14,887 nucleotides of DNA, taken from NCBI GenBank assembly GCA_036824245.1, contig DAITAO010000079.1:1-14887 (forward strand). The letters run 5' to 3'. Numbering within the stretch: position 1 is the stretch's first letter; each line of letters opens with the position of its first letter. This stretch comes from JACVRM01 sp036824245. GTDB taxonomy: Bacteria > Actinomycetota > Thermoleophilia > Gaiellales > Gaiellaceae. The position numbers and the translations under genes are program-made. Below the pieces are notes generated by a model that ran no database searches, was not told where the DNA came from, and saw nothing but the letters and a program-made list of their open reading frames with translations. Positions 7,054-13,668 of this stretch are shown piece after piece.

Positions 7054-7167
7054 CTAGCCCTGTCGCTGCTTGTGCCGCGGGTTCGTGCAGATGATCATCG
7101 TGCGGCCGTGCCGCTTGATGACGCGACAGCGCTCACACATTGGCTTCACGGACGGTCTGACTTTCAT
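7054..7167 (-). CDS. rpmJ: 50S ribosomal protein L36
   Basis: 37 residues, the normal size of bacterial L36: MKVRPSVKPMCERCRVIKRH followed by GRTMIICTNPRHKQRQG. The zinc ligands are C11, C14, C27 and H32, typical of the C+ form. Start ATG 7167 has GAGG six bases upstream. Another in-frame ATG at 7194 directly abuts AGGAGG, leaving no spacing, so it is less likely, though it would add nine residues. It is the first gene of the alpha half, following a 141-bp gap after map. infA, usually just upstream, is absent. Confidence 0.97.
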   Translation of the reverse strand: MKVRPSVKPMCERCRVIKRHGRTMIICTNPRHKQRQG

Positions 7168-7194
7168 CTCGAACCTCGGCTCAGCGGTAGCCAT

Positions 7195-7263
7195 CCTCCT
7201 GACAGGAACCGCGCTCGGCGAGCGCGGTTATCGCGACACAGCGAATGACGCAGCCCGGCTGCG
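7195..7263 (-). promoter_or_regulatory. Structured leader of the rpmJ-rpsM-rpsK-rpsD-rpoA operon
   Basis: Two perfect hairpins lie in the presumed 5' untranslated region: a 6-bp stem (7249-7254 with 7258-7263) and a 10-bp stem AACCGCGCTC/GAGCGCGGTT (7207-7216 with 7220-7229), each with a 3-nt loop. Directly downstream on the coding strand, TCCTGTCAGGA can fold on itself and overlaps AGGAGG (7195-7200). In E. coli the alpha-operon leader binds S4; whether this one does is inference. There is no T-run, so it is not a normal terminator. Confidence 0.45.
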
Positions 7264-7272
7264 CCGTGCGGC

Positions 7273-7301
7273 ATTGTAGCAAGCGGCATCGCGCCGACAG
7301 A
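7273..7301 (-). promoter_or_regulatory. Candidate promoter for the alpha operon
   Basis: The coding strand has TACAAT (7273-7278), five of six matches to the -10 consensus and unusual in such GC-rich DNA. The -35 region is weak: CTGTCG (16-bp spacing) matches three of six. It lies just past the map stop, in the longest gene-free gap before rpmJ except for the repeat-filled one, a sensible place for an internal promoter. Not proven. Confidence 0.4.
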
Positions 7302-7308
7302 CGGCTCC

Positions 7309-8103
7309 CTACCCCGCGGCCTCGCTGCGTTCGGGCAGCCGCGTCCCGACACCTGGATGCGGCCAGGTGAGGATGCGCGGCTCGCCTTCTGTGATCGCGA
7401 CGGTGTGCTCGAAATGCGCCGCCAGGGAGCCGTCGGCGGTGGAGATCGACCAGTCGTCGTCGTGCAGCACGATGCCCCACTCACCTGCGGTGATCATCGG
7501 CTCGATGGCGAAGACCATGCCCGGGGCGAGGCGAGGGCCGCGGCCGGCAGGACCGTAATTGGGGATCTGCGGGTCCTCGTGCATGACGCGCCCGACCCCG
7601 TGGCCCACGAGCGCACGCACAACCGAGAAGCCTGCCGCCTCCGTCACCTGCTGGATTGCGTGTGAGATGTCGCTCAGGCGGCGCCCCGCCCGGCACTGCT
7701 CGACGCCGGCCGCGAGCGCCTCCTGGCAGACGTCCAGCAGGCGGGTCGCCTCGGGGCTGACCTCACCCACCGGAAATGTGTACGCCGCGTCACCCACGAA
7801 GCCGCCCAGCGTGACGCCGACGTCCACGGAGAGGATGTCGCCGTCCCTGAGCGCGTACAGGCCCGGGATGCCGTGCACGATCATCTCGTTCGGCGACGTA
7901 CAGAGAGCGGCCGGGTAGCCGCGGTAGCCCTTGAAGGTGGGCTGGCCGCCATGCTTGCGGATGAACTCCTCGGCCAGTCGATCGAGCTCGGCGGTCGTCA
8001 CGCCGGGCCGCATGTGCTCGGAGAGCAGCTCGAGCGTCTCGGACACCACGCGCCCCGCGCGCGCCATGCGCTCGATCTCGTCTCCCGACTTGCGGATGAT
8101 CAC
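7309..8103 (-). CDS. map: Methionine aminopeptidase type I
   Basis: 264 residues from GTG 8103. It removes the initiator Met from nascent proteins. All metal ligands of the pita-bread fold are visible: Asp94 (SVDVGV), Asp105 (GDAAYTF), His168 (GHGVGR), Glu201 (IEPMI) and Glu232 (FEHTVAI), together with substrate-contact His77 (EMIVHGIP) and His175. It has no N-terminal zinc-finger extension, so it is the short type Ia/Ib form. Its GTG overlaps the adk stop as GTGA (8100-8103), indicating translational coupling. It is the last gene of the spc half. Confidence 0.97.
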   Translation of the reverse strand: MIIRKSGDEIERMARAGRVVSETLELLSEHMRPGVTTAELDRLAEEFIRKHGGQPTFKGYRGYPAALCTSPNEMIVHGIPGLYALRDGDILSVDVGVTLGGFVGDAAYTFPVGEVSPEATRLLDVCQEALAAGVEQCRAGRRLSDISHAIQQVTEAAGFSVVRALVGHGVGRVMHEDPQIPNYGPAGRGPRLAPGMVFAIEPMITAGEWGIVLHDDDWSISTADGSLAAHFEHTVAITEGEPRILTWPHPGVGTRLPERSEAAG

Positions 8104-8684
8104 GCTGCGCTCCGGTCGGCCAGTTGCTCGAGCGCGGCCTGGATCTCGGCGAAGACCTCGTTGATGGAGCGGTCGCCGTGGATGCTGACCAACTTGCCCT
8201 TCGTGCGGTAGTGCTCGACGAGCGGCTCGGTCTTCTCACGGTACGTTGCGAGGCGGGCGCGGATGGCGTCCGGCATGTCGTCCGAACGGCGCTCGTTGCG
8301 GGCCCGCCCGAGCAGCCGCTCGAGCGCGATCTCATCCGAGAGCTGCAGCGCGAAGACGACGTCCAGCTCGCGTCCGATCTCCCGCAGCATCGCGTCCAGC
8401 GCGTCGGCCTGCATCATCGTGCGCGGGAACCCGTCTAGCACGAAGCCCTGTGCGGCATCGGACTGGGCGAGACGCTCGCGGATCAGATCGATGATCAGCT
8501 CGTCCGGGACGAGCCCACCGCGGTCGTAGATCGGCTTGACGCGCTCGCCCAGCTCGGTTCCGGCCGCGATCGCTTCGCGCAGCATGTCGCCAGTGGCGAT
8601 GTGCGGCAGGCCGTATTCGGCCGCGATCCGCTTGGCCTGCGTCCCCTTGCCCGCGCCCTGCGGACCGAGCAGAAGAATGTTCAC
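8100..8684 (-). CDS. adk: Adenylate kinase (short LID form)
   Basis: 194 residues from GTG 8684, catalysing ATP + AMP to 2 ADP. P-loop GPQGAGKGT (7-15), AMP-binding TGDMLR (31-36), DGFPRT (84-89) and the LID region GRARNERRSDD are in place. The LID is the short type without the zinc-binding cysteine insertion, as in many actinobacteria. The GTG start is set by homology and by GAGGAGG six bases upstream. A seven-codon ORF with its own better SD overlaps the start as GTGA (see the entry at 8681). It lies between secY and map as in many spc operons. Confidence 0.97.
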   Translation of the reverse strand: MNILLLGPQGAGKGTQAKRIAAEYGLPHIATGDMLREAIAAGTELGERVKPIYDRGGLVPDELIIDLIRERLAQSDAAQGFVLDGFPRTMMQADALDAMLREIGRELDVVFALQLSDEIALERLLGRARNERRSDDMPDAIRARLATYREKTEPLVEHYRTKGKLVSIHGDRSINEVFAEIQAALEQLADRSAA

Positions 8685-8704
8685 CTCACGCCTCCTCGCG
8701 CCAC
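8681..8704 (-). CDS. Possible 7-codon leader ORF upstream of adk
   Basis: On the coding strand AAAGGAGG (8712-8719) is followed after 7 nt by GTG and seven codons (MARGGVR) ending in TGA, which overlaps the adk GTG as GTGA. The spacing and overlap are those of a translationally coupled pair. It could also be two stacked ribosome binding sites by chance; the peptide itself suggests no function. This is the only notable content of the 66-bp secY-adk gap. Confidence 0.25.
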   Translation of the reverse strand: MARGGVR

Positions 8705-8750
8705 TCGCTTGCCTCCTTTGCCAGCAGCGCCCCAGGGACGCGTGACACGA

Positions 8751-10004
8751 CTACTTCAGGAAGCCTTCGTAGGAGCGCATCATCATCTGCGACTCCATCT
8801 GCCGCATCGTGTCGAGCGCCACGCCGACCGCGATCAGCACCGATGTGCCTCCGATCGCCCCCGCCGTCGCCTGTGAGAACCCGAAATAGACGATCGCAAT
8901 GCTCGGCAGCGTCGCGACGATCGCGAGGTACAGCGAGCCGGGCAGCGTCAGGCGGGTCAATACTCGGTCGAGGTACTGGGCCGTCGGCGGGCCGGGCCGG
9001 ATGCCGGGCACGTAGCCTCCGTGCTTGCGCAGGTTGTCCGCCTGGTCGATCGGGTTGAACTGGACCGCCGTGTAGAAGTACGTGAAGATCACGATCATCA
9101 GCGCCTGCGCGAGCAGGAAGGGCCAGTCGGTGTACGAGAAGTACTTGTTGATGAAGCCCTGCGTCTGCGGGAAGTACTGGCCGATGGTCGGCGGGAAGGC
9201 CATCAGCGCGGCCGCGAAGATGACCGGGATGACGCCGGCCATGTTGACCCGCAGCGGCATGTAGGTCGAGCCGCCGGTCGTCATCCTCCGGCCGACCATC
9301 CGCTTGGCGTACTGGATTGGAATGCGGCGCTGGCCCTCCTGGATGAACACGACCGCCACGACGATGGCGATGGCCATGATCGGCAGGAACAGGCGCTCTG
9401 TGACGCCGCCGTTGTACCAGGCGCTCACTCCGAGCGGAAGCCCGGTGAGGATGGACGCGAAGATCAGCAGCGAGATGCCGTTGCCGATGCCGCGCTTCGT
9501 GATCAGCTCGCCGAGATACATGAGCAGTGTCGCGCCGGCCGTCAGCGTGAGGACGATCAGCACCATGTTCCCGAGGCTTGCGTCGAGGATGCCCTGGCGC
9601 GAGAAGAGGTATGCGTAGCCGGTCGCCTGCGCGGCCGAGAGCGCGACGGTCAGGTAGCGCGTGTACTGGTTGATCTTCGCGTAGCCCGACTCGCCCTCCT
9701 TCTGGAGCTGCTCGAGCTTCGGAACCACGACGGTGAGCAGCTGCAGGATGATCGACGCGGTGACGTACGGCATGATCCCGAGCGCGAAGACGGCGAACTG
9801 CGACAGCGCCCCGCCCGAGAAGAGGTTGAGCAGGCTGAGGACCGTGCCACCCTGCCGGTCGAAGTAGCCCTCGATCTGCTCGGAGTCGATACCCGGTGCC
9901 GGTACCCATGAGCCGAAGCGGTAGACGAGCAGGATGAAGGCGGTGAAGAGCACGCGGCGGCGGAGCTCCGGAACGCGCCAGGCATTCGCGAGCCACGAGA
10001 ACAC
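8751..10004 (-). CDS. secY: Protein translocase subunit SecY
   Basis: 417 residues, the channel-forming subunit of the Sec translocon in the cytoplasmic membrane. About ten hydrophobic segments are visible, beginning at residues 17-36. Family signatures include LNLFSGGALSQFAVFALGIMPYVTASII (60-87), ELITKRGIGNGISLLIF, IPVIFA and the cytoplasmic loop FNPIDQADNLRKHGGYVPGIRPG with the basic contact residues for SecA/ribosome. Start GTG 10004 begins the VFSWLANAWRVPELRRRVLFT amphipathic N-terminus. Its SD, GGTGAGCGT, falls in a degenerate copy of the palindromic element (10008-10046). TAG precedes GTG directly, another apparent leftover stop/start junction. It follows rplO by 44 bp. Confidence 0.98.
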   Translation of the reverse strand: MFSWLANAWRVPELRRRVLFTAFILLVYRFGSWVPAPGIDSEQIEGYFDRQGGTVLSLLNLFSGGALSQFAVFALGIMPYVTASIILQLLTVVVPKLEQLQKEGESGYAKINQYTRYLTVALSAAQATGYAYLFSRQGILDASLGNMVLIVLTLTAGATLLMYLGELITKRGIGNGISLLIFASILTGLPLGVSAWYNGGVTERLFLPIMAIAIVVAVVFIQEGQRRIPIQYAKRMVGRRMTTGGSTYMPLRVNMAGVIPVIFAAALMAFPPTIGQYFPQTQGFINKYFSYTDWPFLLAQALMIVIFTYFYTAVQFNPIDQADNLRKHGGYVPGIRPGPPTAQYLDRVLTRLTLPGSLYLAIVATLPSIAIVYFGFSQATAGAIGGTSVLIAVGVALDTMRQMESQMMMRSYEGFLK

Positions 10005-10007
10005 CTA

Positions 10008-10046
10008 ACGCTCACCGCCCGCGCAGATCGCGATCTTCGGCCGCGG
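10008..10046 (-). repeat. Degenerate partial copy of the intergenic element, upstream of secY
   Basis: Aligned without gaps to the element before rplQ, 28 of 39 bases match (about 65% to the full copy over 40 bp). Shared blocks are CTCACC/GTCACC, CGCGCAGATCG-like and CGGCCGCG. It ends 3 bp from the secY start and stops at the rplO stop codon, filling the gap. Part of the match is ribosome binding site sequence, so this copy is less certain than the other two. Confidence 0.5.
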
Positions 10047-10048
10047 CA

Positions 10049-10672
10049 TCACTCGGTCCCCTCCTCCTCGGCAGCCGGCTCCTCGGTGGCTGCCTCCGGC
10101 TCATCGGGCGCCGCCTGCGCTTCAGCCGCGGGCCCAGGCGTCGCCGGCTTCGCCTTCGCCTTTGCGCGGCGCCTCTTCTTCTTCACGGGCTCACGGAGCG
10201 CGACAGCCGTGCCGCCGGCGGCCTCGATCTTCTCTCGCGCAGCGGCGGAAAACCGGTGAACCGTGACCGTGAGCTTCTTCGTGAGCTCGCCTTCTGCCAG
10301 GACCTTCACATCCACGCGCATGTTCTTGATCAGGCGCTTGCCGATGAGCGCCTCGAGCGTCACCTCGGCCCCTTCGTCGAAGCGCTCCTCGAGGTCACGC
10401 AGATTGACGGGCTGCGTGGAGGTCCGATGCGGTCCGATCGGCAGCGCGTCCTTCGAGTACGGGCCGCGCAGCTTGCCGAGCCGCATGTAGAGCGGGTTCT
10501 GACCGCCCTCGAAGCCGGGCCGCATCTTGTGCGAGCCGGAGCGCGACTTCTGCCCCTTGATGCCCCGGCCGGAGTAGCGCCCCTTGCCGGACCCCATGCC
10601 GCGGCCGACACGCTTGCGATCGCGTCGTGCCTGGGCGGGCTTCAGCGTCGAGAGATTGAGCTCCTCGGCCAT
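10049..10672 (-). CDS. rplO: 50S ribosomal protein L15 with charged C-terminal tail
   Basis: 207 residues from ATG 10672; typical L15 is about 145-150. The core has LSTLKPAQARRDRKRVGRGMGSGKGRYSGRGIKGQKSRSG (7-46) and the C-terminal KLTVTVHRFSAAAREKIEAAGG. After about residue 157 comes a low-complexity tail: first basic (KKKRRRAKAKAKP), then acidic (EPEAATEEPAAEEEGTE). L15 is a late 50S assembly protein near the peptidyl-transferase region. The gene is normally placed between rpmD (11-bp gap) and secY. Only the core supports the identification; the tail has no recognised domain. Confidence 0.97.
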   Translation of the reverse strand: MAEELNLSTLKPAQARRDRKRVGRGMGSGKGRYSGRGIKGQKSRSGSHKMRPGFEGGQNPLYMRLGKLRGPYSKDALPIGPHRTSTQPVNLRDLEERFDEGAEVTLEALIGKRLIKNMRVDVKVLAEGELTKKLTVTVHRFSAAAREKIEAAGGTAVALREPVKKKRRRAKAKAKPATPGPAAEAQAAPDEPEAATEEPAAEEEGTE

Positions 10673-10683
10673 GGTTTCGCGGG

Positions 10684-10863
10684 TCAGGCCTCCTCGACGC
10701 GCACGAGGTGCCGCACCTTTCTCAGCATACCGGCGAGCTGTGCGCTCTCCGCGTGCTCCGACGAGCGGCCGATGCGCCCCAGACCGAGTGCGCGCAGCGT
10801 GCCGCGGTGCCGCTCGCTCTGCCCGATCGAGCTGCGCACCTGGGTGATGCGGAGTAGAGCCAT
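10684..10863 (-). CDS. rpmD: 50S ribosomal protein L30
   Basis: 59 residues. MALLRITQVRSSIGQSERHR, RALGLGRIGRSSEH and the C-terminal GMLRKVRHLVRVEEA match the L30 pattern (ferredoxin-like fold, 50S surface). The family usually has lysine-rich SPIGRPKxxRxTVRALGL; here SSIGQSERHRGTLRALGL. Its ATG shares the A with the rpsE stop (TGATG), so it is translationally coupled to rpsE. Confidence 0.96.
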   Translation of the reverse strand: MALLRITQVRSSIGQSERHRGTLRALGLGRIGRSSEHAESAQLAGMLRKVRHLVRVEEA

Positions 10864-11564
10864 CAGGACTTCTTCTCCTCGTCGGAGACAGCGTCCTTCA
10901 CGCGTTCGACGACGTCCTCGGCCGCCTCGACGGCCTGCTCGACGACCGCAATCTCGCGGGCGCGCTCGACAACCGCCTCGGCAGCGCCGGCAACAGCCGC
11001 CGCCGTCGCCGTGGCCGCCCGCTCGACCGCGCCGGGCTGCTCCTCCGCCGGGGCGGCCCGCGGCGGCAGCACGTCCGCGATCGTCTTACCCCGGGTCTTG
11101 GCGACCTCCTCGGGGCGGCGCAGGCTCTGGAGCCCGTTGACGGTTGCCTTGAGCATGTTGATGGGATTCGTCGTGCCGAGGCTCTTGGCGAGGATGTCCC
11201 GGATGCCGCCCAACTCGAGCACGGCGCGCACGCCGCCACCCGCGATCACGCCGGTGCCCTCGCTGGCGGGCCGTAGGAGAACGCGCGCGGCCCCGTACTT
11301 CCCGATGATCCCGTGCGTGATCGTCTGGCCGTGCTTCGGAACGGTGAAGAGATTCTTCTTCGCGTCGTCGACGGCCTTCGCGATCGCGAGCGGCACCTCG
11401 CGGGCCTTCCCGTAGCCCACACCGACCCGGTCGACCTCGTCGCCGATCACGACGAGTGCCGTGAAGGAGAAGCGCCGGCCGCCCTTGACGACCTTGGCCA
11501 CGCGGTTGATCTCCACCACGCGCTCCTTGAGCTCTCTGGACTCGGCGATTTCGACGTTGCTCAC
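10863..11564 (-). CDS. rpsE: 30S ribosomal protein S5 with C-terminal extension
   Basis: 233 residues from GTG 11564; S5 proteins are commonly 165-200. The core has ELKERVVEINRVAKVVKGGRRFSFTALVVIGD (11-42, double-stranded RNA-binding-like domain), VGVGYGKAREVPLAI, GTGVIAGGGVRAVLELGGIRDILAKSLGTTNPINMLKAT and the terminal RGK. S5 serves decoding fidelity and mRNA unwinding at the entry channel. Residues 169-233 are an Ala/Glu/Val-rich extension predicted by eye to be helical. GTG shares a base with the rplR stop (TAGTG). AAGGAGG lies 12 nt upstream, rather far, which fits coupled initiation. Confidence 0.96.
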   Translation of the reverse strand: MSNVEIAESRELKERVVEINRVAKVVKGGRRFSFTALVVIGDEVDRVGVGYGKAREVPLAIAKAVDDAKKNLFTVPKHGQTITHGIIGKYGAARVLLRPASEGTGVIAGGGVRAVLELGGIRDILAKSLGTTNPINMLKATVNGLQSLRRPEEVAKTRGKTIADVLPPRAAPAEEQPGAVERAATATAAAVAGAAEAVVERAREIAVVEQAVEAAEDVVERVKDAVSDEEKKS

Positions 11565-11917
11565 TAGATCTTGAGGCCTCCTTCGCGGGCACCCTCGGCG
11601 AGCGCCTTGACGCGTCCGTGGTACAGGTAGCCGGCGCGGTCGAACACGACTGTCTCGATGCCCGCCTGCTTGGCGTTCTCCGCCAGCAGCGCGCCGACGG
11701 CGCGCGCCTGGTCGCTCTTCGACCCTTCCTGTTTCGTCAGGTGCAGCCAGCTCGCGGCCGACAGCGTACGGCCGTCGACGTCGTCGACGAGCTGCGCCTC
11801 GATGCCGCGGTTCGAGCGGAAGACGACCAGGCGGGGGCGCTCGGCGGTGCCGAAGATCTTGCCTCGCACGCGCCGGTGGCGGCGCTGGCGAGCCTGCGCG
11901 ACGGACAGCTTGCTCAC
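11564..11917 (-). CDS. rplR: 50S ribosomal protein L18
   Basis: 117 residues, usual length. It binds 5S rRNA with L5. Signatures: RRHRRVRGKIFGTAERPRLVVFRSNRGIEAQLVDD (12-46) and the C-terminal VVFDRAGYLYHGRVKALAEGAREGGLKI. GTG 11917 overlaps the rplF stop as GTGA (11914-11917), and its own TAG overlaps the rpsE start. Confidence 0.98.
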   Translation of the reverse strand: MSKLSVAQARQRRHRRVRGKIFGTAERPRLVVFRSNRGIEAQLVDDVDGRTLSAASWLHLTKQEGSKSDQARAVGALLAENAKQAGIETVVFDRAGYLYHGRVKALAEGAREGGLKI

Positions 11918-12447
11918 GCCCTCTTTCCGACCTTCCTTCGGACGTACTCGCCCTCGTATCGGATGCCCTTGCCCTTGTATGGCTCGGGCGGGCGCACCTT
12001 GCGCACCTCGGCGGCAATCTGCCCCACCTGCTGTTTGTCGATGCCCTTCACGATCACCTGGGTCGGCGCCGGCACTTCGAAGGTGATGCCCCTGGGCGCC
12101 TCCTTGACGACCGAGTGCGAGTAGCCGACGTTCAGCTCGAGCGACGTTCCCCGCAGGGCCGCCCGGTAGCCGACGCCCTGGATCTCGAGCCGTTTCTCGA
12201 AGCCCTTCGTGACGCCCTCGACCATGTTCGCAACGAGTGTGCGCGTCAGGCCGTGCAGCGCGCGGTCCTCCCCACGCTCGGACGGGCGCTTGACCACCAG
12301 CCTGCCGTCCTCGCGCTCGACGATGATGCGCGCCGGGATCTGCTGTTGCAGCTCACCGAGCGGCCCGGAGACCATCACGCGCCGAGGGTCGACCGAGACG
12401 TTGACGCCGTCCGGAAGCTCGATGGGCCTTTTACCGATTCTGCTCAT
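11914..12447 (-). CDS. rplF: 50S ribosomal protein L6
   Basis: 177 residues from ATG 12447. MSRIGKRPIELPDGVNVSV at the start, GVTKGFEKRLEIQGVGYRA (78-96) and the C-terminal RPPEPYKGKGIRYEGEYVRRKVGK are diagnostic. L6 lies at the base of the stalk near the factor-binding site. It follows rpsH after 21 bp; no strong Shine-Dalgarno is visible in that gap. Confidence 0.98.
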   Translation of the reverse strand: MSRIGKRPIELPDGVNVSVDPRRVMVSGPLGELQQQIPARIIVEREDGRLVVKRPSERGEDRALHGLTRTLVANMVEGVTKGFEKRLEIQGVGYRAALRGTSLELNVGYSHSVVKEAPRGITFEVPAPTQVIVKGIDKQQVGQIAAEVRKVRPPEPYKGKGIRYEGEYVRRKVGKRA

Positions 12448-12468
12448 GGTTCGCGAGTAAGCGGGACC

Positions 12469-12864
12469 TCACCAGACGAAGCAGATGACTTCTCCGCCGA
12501 CTCCTCGCTCGGCGGCCGTCTTGCTCGTCACGAGCCCCTGGGAAGTCGAAAGGATAGCCGTGCCCATGCCGCCCAGTACCCGCGGCAGCCGGTCCTTGCG
12601 CGCATAGACGCGCCGTCCCGGCCGGGAGATGCGCTTCAGGTTCGTGATCACGCGCTCCCTGTTGCGCCCGTACTTGAGCTCGACGACGAGCGTGTCGAAG
12701 CTCTCCCCCTTATCCACGTGGTAGCCGAGGATGTACCCCTCCTCCTTGAGGATTCGCGCGACCTCCTCCTTCAGCCGCGAGGTGGGCATCTCGGCGCGCT
12801 CGTGCATCGCCTTGTTGGCGTTGCGGATGCGCGTCAGCATGTCTGCGATCGGATCGGTCAGCAT
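12469..12864 (-). CDS. rpsH: 30S ribosomal protein S8
   Basis: 131 residues from ATG 12864. DPIADMLTRIRNANKAMHE at the N-terminus and STSQGLVTSKTAAERGVGGEVICFVW at the C-terminus are the S8 pattern. S8 binds 16S helix 21, and in E. coli it represses spc-operon translation at the rplE site. Its SD GGTGA lies in the end of rpsZ, 4 bp downstream of whose stop it starts. Confidence 0.98.
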   Translation of the reverse strand: MLTDPIADMLTRIRNANKAMHERAEMPTSRLKEEVARILKEEGYILGYHVDKGESFDTLVVELKYGRNRERVITNLKRISRPGRRVYARKDRLPRVLGGMGTAILSTSQGLVTSKTAAERGVGGEVICFVW

Positions 12865-12868
12865 GGGG

Positions 12869-13054
12869 TCACCAACTGGACTTGGTCATGCCCGGGATCG
12901 CGCCCTGGTGCGCGAGCTCGCGCAGGCAGATCCGGCACATTCCGAACTTGCGGAACACGGCGCGCGGCCGGCCGCAGCGGTTGCAGCGCATGTAGTTGCG
13001 CACCCGGTACTTCTGCGGGCGGGCGGCCTTCGCGACGAGGGACTTCTTCGCCAT
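12869..13054 (-). CDS. rpsZ: 30S ribosomal protein S14, type Z
   Basis: 61 residues. Zinc ligands C24, C27, C40 and C43 (RCNRCGRP, MCRICLREL) and the C-terminus IPGMTKSSW identify the short zinc-containing S14 of Gram-positive bacteria (also called rpsN1). It is in the 30S head and joins late in assembly. GAGGTGA precedes the ATG by about 9 nt. It starts 2 bp after the rplE stop. Confidence 0.98.
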   Translation of the reverse strand: MAKKSLVAKAARPQKYRVRNYMRCNRCGRPRAVFRKFGMCRICLRELAHQGAIPGMTKSSW

Positions 13055-13056
13055 TG

Positions 13057-13668
13057 CTATGCCTCACCTCTCTCATCGCGCGAGCCGGCGAACGGCAGGC
13101 CCATGCCACGGAGCAACGCATGCGCCTCCTCGTCCGTCTTCGCGCTGGTCGTGATCGTGACATCGAGCCCGCGGATGGACGAGACGCTGTCGTAGTCAAT
13201 CTCGGGGAAGATGATCTGCTCACGGATGCCCAGCGAGTAGTTGCCGCGCCCGTCGAAGGATTCGGGGTTGAGGCCACGGAAGTCGCGGATGCGGGGCAGC
13301 GCGATCGAGACGAGCCGGTCCAGGAACTCGTACATCCGGTCTCCGCGCAGGGTCACCCGGGTCCCGACCGGCATGCCCTCGCGGATCTTGAAGCCGGCGA
13401 TCGATCTGCGGGCGCGACGCAGCTGAGCACGCTGGCCGGCGATGGTGGTGAGCTCCTCCATCGCGCTGTCCAGCGCCTTCGCCTCGGTCTTGGCCTCGCC
13501 GACGCCCATGTTGAGCGTGATCTTCTCGACTCGCGGGACGTCCATGATCGTTGAGAGCCCCAACTCCTCCTTCAGGCGCGCGCGCAGCTCCTCGTTGTAG
13601 AGCTGCTTCAGGCGCGGCACGTACCCGTTGCGCGCCGATTCGGTACGGGTCTCGGTCTTCGTAGCCAC
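13057..13668 (-). CDS. rplE: 50S ribosomal protein L5
   Basis: 203 residues from GTG 13668. RLKQLYNEELRARLKEELGLSTIMDVPRVEKITLNMGVGEA (19-59), SIAGFKIREGMPVGTRVTLRG and the C-terminal NYSLGIREQIIFPEIDYD plus GLDVTITTSAKTDEEAHALL identify L5, which binds 5S rRNA and touches the P-site tRNA. The usual GQKPVVTRAKKSIA loop reads GQRAQLRRARRSIA (79-91), losing the conserved Pro and gaining arginines. An N-terminal ~15-residue Thr/Glu-rich lead is slightly longer than in E. coli. GTG shares a base with the rplX stop (TAGTG). Confidence 0.97.
   Translation of the reverse strand: MATKTETRTESARNGYVPRLKQLYNEELRARLKEELGLSTIMDVPRVEKITLNMGVGEAKTEAKALDSAMEELTTIAGQRAQLRRARRSIAGFKIREGMPVGTRVTLRGDRMYEFLDRLVSIALPRIRDFRGLNPESFDGRGNYSLGIREQIIFPEIDYDSVSSIRGLDVTITTSAKTDEEAHALLRGMGLPFAGSRDERGEA

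Noticed and set aside
7207..7229. Perfect 10-bp hairpin as a rho-independent terminator of map
   Set aside because: No T-run follows on either strand, and it lies downstream of a TACAAT box within the rpmJ leader.
8686..9996. 436-codon minus-strand open frame inside secY in another frame
   Set aside because: Arg/Ala/Pro/His-rich frame-shadow of secY, which itself has full membrane-segment and family signatures.
12115..13554. 479-codon plus-strand open frame opposite rplF, rpsH, rpsZ and rplE
   Set aside because: Antisense shadow of GC-rich coding DNA; no recognisable protein, while the minus-strand genes are near-invariant ribosomal proteins.
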